NCBI RefSeq assembly: GCF_026151205.1
Contig: NC_087075.1
Span: forward strand, 13,343,628 to 13,407,627
Origin: Bolinopsis microptera
Lineage: Eukaryota > Ctenophora > Tentaculata > Lobata > Bolinopsidae
Reading direction: 5' to 3'
Length of the DNA stretch: 64,000 nt
A program made the translations under genes and the position numbers. Below, piece by piece: positions 20,151-28,199 of the stretch; positions within the stretch are counted from its first letter, which is position 1; every line of letters begins with the position of its first letter. A model generated the notes under the pieces. That model searched no databases, was not told the origin of the DNA, and worked only from the letters and a program-made list of their open reading frames with translations.

Positions 20151-20159
20151 TATATAAGG
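20151..20159 (+). promoter_or_regulatory. TATA box of right-arm zinc-finger gene
   Basis: TATATAAGG, 36 bp before the ATG at 20195. It follows the minisatellite directly, so the minisatellite occupies the position of an upstream control region for both outward-facing genes. The start site would be near 20180, leaving a very short leader. Confidence 0.6.
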
Positions 20160-20194
20160 AGAAGACTGTCGGGAACAGTTCATTTCAATCAGTG

Positions 20195-20832
20195 ATGTCA
20201 GTGTTTTGCCCGCTCTGTGATAAACAATTCGCTAACAAGCGAAGTCTGTCCTCACACAAAAGTCGGTTTCATCGAGAGAACGTACAGTCAGACACAAGCT
20301 CTATCGTGTCAAAAGCTAACTCGGATGTGTCTGATGTTGAAATGGATTATCCTGCTGCTGCACATATTCAGATACTGATACAACAATATCTGAAAGATCT
20401 CATCAAGACGGTTCTAACTCTGAGGAAACAAGCGGTGATGATGAGTCAAAAACAGAATCTAGTATTGTTCGACAACGCAAAGGCAAGCGAAAAGGTGTAG
20501 TAATCAAGCAAATAAATAAAAAGGTGAAGATGTCGAAATTACTCAAAACTCTAGACGTCCTGTTACAAAGAAAATTATGTAAAGAGGAAGACACATGTTT
20601 CGACTTTTTATTCTCTTACATAATGAAAACTGAAATTTTTGAGACATTGGAGCAGCTTCTCGTTGACTGTGGACAAGATATCACCACAATTTTAAGTATG
20701 GAAGAGCGAGCTCTATTGGATGCAGTTATCACGACTACTAGTCTATCTGATGTCAACAAACTAATGAACGAGAACAAAAATATCGTTAGGAAGATTCATG
20801 AACTTTATAACCAAAACGTTGTTAACTATTGA
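20195..20832 (+). CDS. C2H2 zinc-finger protein, right-arm copy (frame change inside)
   Basis: Frame one starts at ATG 20195 (MSVFCPLCDKQFANK, one C2H2 finger with C-x2-C-x12-H-x4-H at residues 5-26), continues through a Ser/Asp-rich linker and runs to a stop at 20500. Frame two is open from 20341 to the stop at 20832 and begins after an overlap with a Ser/Glu/Asp-rich stretch (TTISERSHQDG, SEETSGDDESK), then a basic patch (RQRKGKRKG, a possible nuclear signal) and a helical C-terminus (LLKTLDVLLQRK ... HELYNQNVVNY). The acidic-then-basic composition of frame two carries on from the linker better than frame one does, so a one-base indel or small intron near 20290-20380 probably joins them into about 210 residues. 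The same break occurs in the left arm. DNA binding is inferred from the finger; no transposase domain is seen. Confidence 0.62.
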
Positions 20833-21754
20833 TAAGTATTTGGACATATATAATATATATGATATAGAGTTATTGAATATAGTTTTGTTAAAGTTATCTT
20901 CAAAAATCTAAACGTGTGTTTCCTTGTCTACATTATAACTTATTTAAATAATACATTATAATTATCATTCAGTATTCATTCATATGATATAATTTTAGAA
21001 AGTAGAAAATATCTAGACCAGTTCTTGACAAGAGATTTGTGTCAAATACATTGCACAGATGTTACTGTAACTATGCTGTACAAGGCTTATGGCTATACAA
21101 TGACGTAGTATTCTTGAGCTGCTGTAGAGTAACCATCCGCATCCTGAAAGTGCTCTTTATAAATTAGATTTCATATCAAACAGTCAGTGTTACGTGACCG
21201 ACTACGGTAAAACAATTAAAAACTTAACCTTAAAGTTAAAGATAATAACAATTAAAGCTGAAGCAGAGTCAAAATTTACGCAACACACAGTTGAACGCTG
21301 AATGATAGTGTAAGCAAAGTTGCAGGTGTTGTCCTGAAACGGTACACTCTGTCCCTAGTTAAATTTAGAAAGCACATTATTCATTATCTCACTTTATCAG
21401 CACACTTTACAAATAAAAGGTCGCCGCGTGCCAGATGTTAACGCTGTTGATAGTGATACTTGGTGTTTCATTTATATCTAGAGACTATCTGTAATAGAAT
21501 ACGAATCATCAAATTAAATAAATGTACAGCTTCATCTTCAATTACACAAGTCACGTGATTAGATAAGTCATGTGACAGGCGAAGATGATGACCTGAAACC
21601 GCTGCACCAATCAAGCAGAAAAGAATGGCTTCAACTGGGATTCGAACTTGTAATCTCCGGCTAAAAAATCTGGCAGATTAGTCAACTGTGCTAAAGCTAA
21701 ATGTACCTCAATTTTTGGGGTGAATACAGCTCGAAAAACTCCCCTTACACTACT

Positions 21755-22187
21755 GTTGCATGCTCTTTACATATGTGACTTGTATTCAAAACAGAGGTCG
21801 AAATTAGTCAAAAATCTTTCTCAAATGCCAATCATTGAAATAAGCAATGAAATCACCGACTCCAGCAATATCAATGAAACAAATCTCAAAGATCATCTCA
21901 TGGAAATTTTGTCTCCTTACTCAACTGTAATTCCTCAAAATCACCAGAGCCTCCATATTCACTGCCACCGCTCACTTGATATTCAACCAAACACCCCACA
22001 GTATATTCAATTTCAAGAAAGGCGCTCCTACAACTACATCAGGACCAAGATATGCTTTGCTATGCTTAAAAGCATAGTGGTATCAGTTCATGGTGTGAGG
22101 AGTCAAGAAGAAAAGAAAGTAACAAAAACGGTTGCTGACACAGCATTTGGACTTATACCTAATATGACCTCTTATGAGTGCCGTTAA
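21755..22187 (+). CDS. Unrecognised open frame after the foldback element
   Basis: An open frame enters from the foldback terminus and runs to a stop at 22187 (about 143 residues outside the element). Composition looks protein-like: EISNEITDSSNINETNLKDHL, then SLHIHCHRSLD, QERRSYNYIRTKICFAML and a basic C-terminal part. I recognise no family. It may be the 3' part of a gene or TE cut by the foldback insertion; the sequence left of 15556 does not continue it visibly. Low certainty that it is expressed. Confidence 0.25.
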
Positions 22188-22393
22188 ATTATTAACAGGA
22201 AAATTGTCTTAATTTTGGTTGATCGAATGTTTTATATCAGATGTTGATTTCTTAAAGATAGGTGTATATTTTTGCTATTATTTCTATGAAAGGGGAGGTA
22301 CAGATAAAGTACCAAACCTTATTGTGTATATTTGGTTGCAACTCCGGTAAATGATGAAACATGTCTCCTATGAGAGTGATACCGTGAGTTGCT

Positions 22394-22396
<3 letters not shown>

Positions 22397-22423
<27 letters not shown>
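22397..22423. repeat. Poly(T) run, 27 bases
   Basis: An uninterrupted run of 27 T. On the minus strand it is a poly(A) and could be the tail of a retroposed copy, but I could not define a source sequence or a target duplication. Confidence 0.8.
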
Positions 22424-22429
<6 letters not shown>

Positions 22430-22657
22430 GAAAGGCGCTCCTATGCTGTCAACTGTGTGTGCACTTATTTCCTTCGCTGCTCCGAAGAGCGAAATAGCTT
22501 CACCGAAGATATGCGTCAGCGTATTTCAAATGCACGAAACTTAAACAATTTTACTATCAATTTGGTAAGAACCTCGCGAATTAGTCATAATTAAGACTTA
22601 AGGATAACCCTGGCCCTGACTTCAAGCAAAGATGATTGTTTTCATTAACTTCTGTAA

Positions 22658-22744
22658 ACAATTATGACGGTCCATGATAATGGATCTATAATTTAATTTT
22701 AATCCTGTGTAAAATCCTTAATCCTGTGTAATCCTGTGTAATCC
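22658..22744 (+). mobile_element. SINE-like short repeat with (TGTAATCC)n tail, copy 1
   Basis: A body of about 45 bp (acaattatgacggtccatga ...) followed by atcctgtgta units. The same body and tail recur at 55452-55575, where a 7-bp target duplication flanks it. Microsatellite tails rather than poly(A) are usual for SINEs mobilised by CR1/L2/RTE-type LINEs. No Pol III boxes are present in this short body, so it is probably 5'-truncated. Confidence 0.6.
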
Positions 22745-23247
22745 ACTACGCGTGCCACGTACAAATTGGGCGTATTACCTAATAGTAATATTATACATTA
22801 CATGCATCATATACATTAAAACACAGTCGCGCCGCGCATTCATACATCATAGATCACAGGCTATCTATACATCACATCTCCGCAAGCAATCCTCGCGCGC
22901 GCCCAACTTTTTCGTTGCATGGTAACGAACGGAAGGAAGGACACACGACATATTTAAACCCACCTATCTCGTTCTCCAAAATCCACGTTTTTCTGGAAAA
23001 ACCTCCATTTGTTTACTGGGCCGCGCTCAGCCTGTCATTCCGCCAAATCTTTATTCGTATGTTAATGAACATAATAGCCTGGGGTCCTCAGGTAACCATT
23101 TGTAACCTTTCACTATTGCCTTTTTTCAAAAGGGTGAAAAGGAAAAAATGGAGAAAAATAGGAGTGTTTTCAAGAATGTTATAATTCTTTGCATTCTTGA
23201 TGGGACCCAGTCTGTCAGTAGTAAAGAATCAATAAAACTGCAAAAAA
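22745..23247. other. Flank of second palindrome; dispersed repeat, no gene
   Basis: Contains a piece (about 23015-23100, gcgctcagcc ... ctgtcattccgcc ... ataatagcctggggtcctcaggtaac) that recurs diverged at about 50845-50942, so it is part of a dispersed repeat of unknown type. The short open frames here are not supported by any family similarity. Confidence 0.45.
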
Positions 23248-23254
23248 GGGCACT

Positions 23255-23640
23255 ATCCGTCGCGGAGTCGAGTCCGCGGCGGAGCCGCCGGACTTCGAGC
23301 GGACTCCGAGCGGACTCCGGCGGTGCTCCGCCAAAATGTATTTACAGTGGACTCGAGTACATTTTGGCGGACTCCGAGCGGAGCCGAGCGGACTTTAAAG
23401 TCCGCCGCGGACTCCGAGCGGCTCCGCGGCGGCTCGGCGGAGTGTCCGCCGCGGACTAAGCCACTAGGCGGACTCCGGTCCGCCGCGGACTCCGGCGGAG
23501 TGCTTGGCGGACTCCGCCGGACCTCTCCGCCAGACTTGAATCCGGCGGAGTCCGGCGGAGCTTGGCGGAGTCACGTCCGCCAGCTCGGCGGACTCCGCTC
23601 GGAGTCCGCCGGACTCCAACAGAGTCCACTGACTTCCGAC
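23255..23640. repeat. GC-rich minisatellite, left arm
   Basis: Irregular array of cggactccg, gcggcggag and gagtccgcc words, strongly GC-rich against an AT-rich background. The word is itself nearly self-complementary (cggag/ctccg), so each arm can also fold locally. Open frames here, rich in Arg, Ser, Gly and Ala, are artefacts. Confidence 0.85.
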
Positions 23641-25439
23641 CTCCGTCTTCCGACCCTCGGCTAAATTTGTCACGTGACATACAACATAGCATTTTGCAAT
23701 ATTGTGGTCAGATGAAAAGGTCGCTAGTGATAAACCTTAACCATTACCCTCACAATGTCAATAGTGTACAACTCTAGTCCTAACTTTGACCCTATAATGT
23801 ATAAACGTTGACCCTAACCCTCCACCAAACCGTCCGCAGCGAAATATCAATGTCATTGACTGGTCACGTGACCAAAACAATTTTTGTCATATTATCTCAT
23901 ATGGGGAAGCGTTTTTAGTTTTACCCTACACGTTGCATGTGGCGTCATTCGGCCGGATCCCAGCAAGCAAAAATACGTCGACCATCACAGGACGACGCCA
24001 GCCAGCACTCTCTACGCTTTTCGAGCTCCGATCGTCCTGTGACGAAGTAAGGACGAAGCCTGAGGTCCTCAGGTAACATCGACCACCGATTGAAAATTCA
24101 AAGATTTTTTGACATAAAAGTCAAATGTAAAACTAAAATCTTGATGCTGATTGATTGACGACGTCAATTTTTGAGCACAGCGCGAGCGCATGCGGAAAAG
24201 GACCGCGTAGCTAGTCAAGATGTTGATAAATATTTGGCTTGTGGCGCGATGTGTTGCTTTAACTATAGCCCTCTCGCTTGCAGTAGCGCGCGACCGCCGG
24301 AAATGACTTGTGGAACAATGAACAAGTGCGCCCGCAGCGGCGCGAAACACGAAAGCACCTGGTTAGCTAAATGAACGCGATGTGCCTTGCATTGTAGGAT
24401 GAAATCCTACTAGCTGACGCCACTCGCAGCTGTGATGTTCGCTGTACGTCAGCGATCGAAATTTATACGCGTATCATCCGTTAAGATGTGCCACCCGACG
24501 CGCCACGCAATTTTTCTCGTTGCTCGTCGCACGTCGACGACCTCATTAAATTTTTGGAGAAAATCGCTCGCCAAAATTTGTTGGACCAGGACGATGTCCT
24601 AGCCTGGCAGCTCATTGCGCGGCGCGTCGCAACGAGCTTCGTTGTTCGTCGACGTGCGACGAGCAACGAAAAAAATTGTGTGGCGCGTCGAGTGGCACAT
24701 CTTAACGGGGGATACGCGTATGAATTTCGATCGCTGACGTACAGCGAGCAGCACAGCTGCGAATGGCGTCAGCTAGTAGGATTTCATCCTACAAGGCACA
24801 TCGCGTTTACCTAGCTAACCAGGTCATTTCTGCCTCCGGCGGTCGCGCGCTACTGCAAGCGAGAGGGCTATAGTTAGAGCAACACATCGCGCCACAAGCC
24901 AAATATTTATCAACATCTTGACTAGCTACGCGGTCCTTTTCCGCAATATGCGCTCGCGCTGTGCTCAAAAATTGACGTCGTCAATCAATCAACATCAAGA
25001 TTTTAGTTTTACATTTGACCTTTATGTCAAAAAATCTTTGAATTTTCAATCGGTGGTCGATGTTACCTGAGGACCTCAGGCTTCGTCCTTACTTCGTCAC
25101 AGGACGATCGGAGCTCGAAGAGCGTAGAGAGTGCTGGCTGGCGTCGTCCTGTGATGGTCGACGTATTTTTGCTTGCTAAAAACGCTTCCCCATATGAGAT
25201 AATATGACAAAAATTGTTTTGGTCACGTGACCAGTCAATGACATTGATATTTCGCTGCGGACGGTTTGGTGGAGGGTTAGGGTCAACGTTTATACATTAT
25301 AGGGTCAAAGTTAAGACTAGAGTTGTACACTATTGACATTGTGAGGGTAATGGTTAAGGTTTATCACTAGCGACCTTTTCATCTGACCACAATATTGCAA
25401 AATGCTATGTTGTATGTCACGTGACAAATTTAGCCGAGG

Positions 25440-25870
25440 GTCGGAAGACGGAGGTCGGAAGTCAGTGGACTCTGTTGGAGTCCGGCGGACTCCGAGCGGA
25501 GTCCGCCGAGCTGGCGGACTCCGCCAAGCTCCGCCGGACTCCGCCGGATTCAAGTCTGGCGGAGAGGTCCGGCGGAGTCCGCCAAGCACTCCGCCGGAGT
25601 CCGCGGCGGACCGGAGTCCGCCTAGTAGCTTAGTCCGCGGCGGACACTCCGCCGAGCCGCCGCGGAGCCGCTCGGAGTCCGCGGCGGACTTTAAAGTCCG
25701 CTCGGAGTCCGCTCGGCTCCGCTCGGAGTCCGCCAAAATGTACTCGAGTCCACTGTAAATACATTTTGGCGGAGCACCGCCGGAGTCCGCTCGGAGTCCG
25801 GCGGCTCCGCCGGAGTCCGCTCGGAGTCCGCCCGGAGTCCGGCGGCTCCGCCGCGGACTCGACTCCGCGA
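25440..25870. repeat. GC-rich minisatellite, right arm
   Basis: Inverted counterpart of the array at 23255-23640, with about 40 bp more sequence. It has the same gagtccgcc/cggcggact words. Confidence 0.85.
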
Positions 25871-25989
25871 CGGATAGTGCCCAAAAAAGAGTTGGAATCG
25901 GTTTTGGTGCCTGGAAAAAACCTTGGGAGAGAGAGGATGGATGAGCGGGAAAGAGAGAGGGATGTTATTCTGAGAGTGAAGGAGAACAT

Positions 25990-26918
25990 TGAAAGAGAGA
26001 GAGGGATGTGCAAGTAGGTTCTCTGGAGATGCAGAGCAGGTGGGGTGAGTGGAGAGAACTCGTAATGAAGACGGATTTGAGCTGGCATACACTTTTTAAG
26101 TATGGTGACTCACTTATTGGGTTCATGCTAAGTGCTGTGTACGGCACCCTCTTAACCCCCTCTATCATGGTCTCCAAGTGGAGTGAAGATGAGGATGGGA
26201 AGTGCAAGTTATGTGAGGAGAGCAAATTTTGGCTGGGTGTAAGGTGGCCCTTAGTCAAGGAAGGTACGACAAGGTTCTGAAGCAGATCTCTGAACAGGTT
26301 GTCTTCCATTGTGATCGCCGAGTTAACACTTATAGTTATAAGAACAAGGCCGGCGACGGAAGACAGTTCATTGAATTTGTTCCTGCTGGGAGGAGAAAAG
26401 CAGGTACAGACGACCGGAAGGCGGAAGGAGAGTCGTGGTTTTGGGATCCTGGGTGGGTCTCGGGATTGGATATATCCAATCCCGAGACCCACCCAGGATC
26501 CCACATAGTGCTGTCAGACATTGAGGGTCAGCTTAAGTTTCCCAGTGAGATTGTGGAAACACGGCTGAGGCCGGACCTTGTGATATTCTCAGGGTCGGCA
26601 AAGACGGTTATTTGGTGGGAGCTAACGGTACCATCTGAAGAGCGGATCGTTGAAACGCATGAGTACAAACTCGACCGGTACAGTAGCCTTCAGACTGAGA
26701 TTCAAGCGAAAGGTTGGTGTTATAATGCTGCAGACGAAGTTGGAGCTAGGGGAGTGGTTGCGCAGAGTTTGGAGAGAGCTGCGAGGAGGATTGGTTTTAA
26801 AGGAAGAGAGCTGAAGAAGCTGGTACGGGATAGTGGGAAAGAAGCAGCTCACTGTTCCAGATGGATCTACTTGTTATCAAGGAAGAGGGAGTGGGAGTTC
26901 AGGAAGGTTGGAGCTTGA
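25990..26918 (+). pseudogene. 3' end of a LINE with restriction-like endonuclease
   Basis: Two overlapping frames join near 26230. The first has SRWGEW, DLSWHTLF and CKLCEESK; the second continues AGCKVALSQGRYDKVLKQI, so a C-x2-C...C cysteine knuckle spans the frame break (the His is lost at the break). Then LRPDLVIFSG, VIWWELTVPSEE, AADEVGARG and a basic C-terminus to the stop. A Cys/His knuckle followed by R-P-D ... E-L-T matches the restriction-like endonuclease end of RLE-type non-LTR elements and related RT proteins I recall. The polymerase part is absent upstream: the palindrome ends at 25882 just before it. An in-frame 62-bp perfect palindrome is embedded at 26442-26503. Confidence 0.65.
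26442..26503. repeat. 62-bp perfect palindrome inside a coding frame
   Basis: 31 bases (tgggatcctgggtgggtctc...) are followed at once by their exact reverse complement, with no spacer. The host frame stays open through it and reads WDPGWVSGLD then ISNPETHPGSH. It has the form of an inverted duplication created during repair or replication. Confidence 0.95.
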
Positions 26919-27600
26919 GAGTTCACTTAACATCTAATAGTCCATGCTGCTTAAAGCATCAGTATTTTCAAGCTTTATGGAAACCTTTTTTTATCAAACT
27001 ACCCCGGTCCTGCATTTCAGTGTTAACTTTTATAGTTTTACTTTTACAAGCCATTCAAATTTCTGCGTGAAGTGGTTTTTATCTTAGACAACTTTAGGTT
27101 AACCTTAACAATTAACATCACGTGGAGCTTTCCTAGCACTGTTTCATTATCTCCCCTGAGTAATATGAACTATAACAGCGTCGGACAATGTCATTGGCAA
27201 CACGATTTACCGTATTAGCGGGGACTAGCTCATGAACTATGTTGTTGAGTGCCATAATTTCGTTGACTTTTTCCGCCAAGTGACCCTTGAAAACATCATA
27301 TGGTGTTTGGTTGGAGCCTTCTGTTTTGCTGTATAGCATTTCAGTCACTCCGCAGTTTATTAACTGTGTCTCAACTCCGAGATTTTTGAATGGATTTTAA
27401 GTGGACTTAATAGTTTCATAATTTATCATTTTTAAGTGGATTTTATAGGTTGGCGCGTGTTACATCTCCAGTGATCCACCAAAACACAAGAGCACATATA
27501 ATTTGATACATATGAAATATTGGTAATCTTGTTTTGCTCTTATGAGTGGATCAATCATTTATTTTTAATTGTAGTTGACGAAATGAGAGTCTCCACTCAG
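26919..27600. other. No recognised gene
   Basis: AT-rich sequence. A minus-strand open frame at 27133-27348 (71 codons, starting MTEMLYSKTEG) matches no family I know and has no splice or promoter context that I can defend. Confidence 0.4.
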
Positions 27601-28199
27601 TGTGTTAAAACATAATTCTTTGTCGACGTTTCGGCTACATGCCTTTGTCATAAACAGGACGTACTGAAAACTTACATAGCTGCAAAGATACAATGTTAAA
27701 ATAATCTATTAATACTACGAAATATAACAACAACAAATAACATCTTGAAACACAACAACAACCACAAATTTTTCCAAAAGAAACATAAAATATAACGGCT
27801 AAAAGAATCCACACCGCAACAAGCCGTGAACAATTCCTCATAGTACTACAAACATTTTACCAAGATAGCTCCTTCATAAAACTGATTAATCAAAAATTAT
27901 ATAGGTTTATAAGTTCAATATTACATTAACTTCCAAGTATATTTTATCCAATCACCTTCATTTACGGACTCAGACAATTGAGTATTTATTTCTGGGTTTT
28001 CACGTTTTATTAGAACCGACTGCCACAATTGACGGTCCACATAGTCTTTACATCTTTTTCGAACTGTAAACCGAAACGGTATGTTTGGCATTGAAATGTC
28101 TGCATGCTCCTCTAGGTAGTGCTTCCCGATGGCCGTAGATTTGTTGCCATCCCTTACTGATTTGTAGTGCTCCCAGGCTCTACTTCTTTTAAACCTACG
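27600..28199 (-). mobile_element. Penelope-like element, 5'-truncated 3' end
   Basis: On the minus strand a coding tail (28199-27921) is followed by about 300 bp of untranslated sequence and a motif around 27624-27655 reading ATGACAAAGGC...GCCGAAACGTCG. The GAAACGTC word after a short hairpin resembles the hammerhead-ribozyme-related sequence of Penelope-like elements, although the CUGAUGA part is not canonical. The 5' truncation point abuts the start of the open frame at 28193 on the other strand. Confidence 0.6.
27921..28199 (-). pseudogene. GIY-YIG endonuclease C-terminus of a Penelope-like element
   Basis: An open frame of 92 codons on the minus strand ends at the TAA at 27923-27921. It reads SVRDGNKSTAIGKHYLEEHAD, then IPFRFTVRKRCKDYVDRQLW and LIKRENPEINTQ. 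The I-G-x-H block, the basic F-x-V-R block and the E-N-P-x-I-N end fit the C-terminal GIY-YIG nuclease of Penelope-like elements. The GIY and YIG strands and the whole RT are missing, so it is a fragment. Confidence 0.65.

Larger units (their letters stand above)
15562..21754. mobile_element. 6.2-kb foldback (palindromic) element with zinc-finger genes
   Basis: The whole segment is one near-perfect inverted repeat: left arm 15562-18499, right arm 18581-21754, spacer 81 bp. The arms are near-identical outside the minisatellite (each encodes the same 102- and 102-residue frames) but differ by about 236 bp in minisatellite length. The ends read AGTAGTGTAAGGGG and its complement. A 6-bp direct repeat GTTGCA flanks it (15556-15561 and 21755-21760), or 7 bp (TGTTGCA) if the terminal base is reassigned. 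This supports a real transposition event rather than an assembly fold. Six-base duplications with AG termini are known for Polinton/Maverick elements; long arms with internal tandem repeats and 7-bp duplications recall foldback/Galileo (P-superfamily) elements. No transposase, integrase or polymerase is present, so the class is unresolved. Confidence 0.88.
18581..21754. repeat. Right arm of foldback element
   Basis: Reverse complement of 15562-18499, about 236 bp longer because the minisatellite has more units. It carries the plus-strand zinc-finger gene and ends in CACTACT at 21754. Confidence 0.9.
23248..25882. mobile_element. 2.6-kb GC-rich palindromic element
   Basis: Second foldback structure: arms 23248-24540 and 24646-25882 with a 105-bp spacer. 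The ends read GGGCACTATCCGTCGCGG and its complement, and both sides abut a run of six A (23242-23247 and 25883-25888), which could be a 6-bp target duplication, although a homopolymer is weak proof. The outer 400 bp of each arm is a CGGACTCCG-rich minisatellite; the inner part is unique and highly complementary with some indels (for example about 45 bp near 23925-23970 has no partner on the right). All open frames in it follow from the repeat. No transposase is visible. Confidence 0.82.

Noticed and set aside
23323-25758. Arg/Ser/Gly-rich proteins on both strands of the GC-rich palindrome
   Set aside because: They are translations of the cggactccg minisatellite with no family similarity, mirrored by the palindrome.
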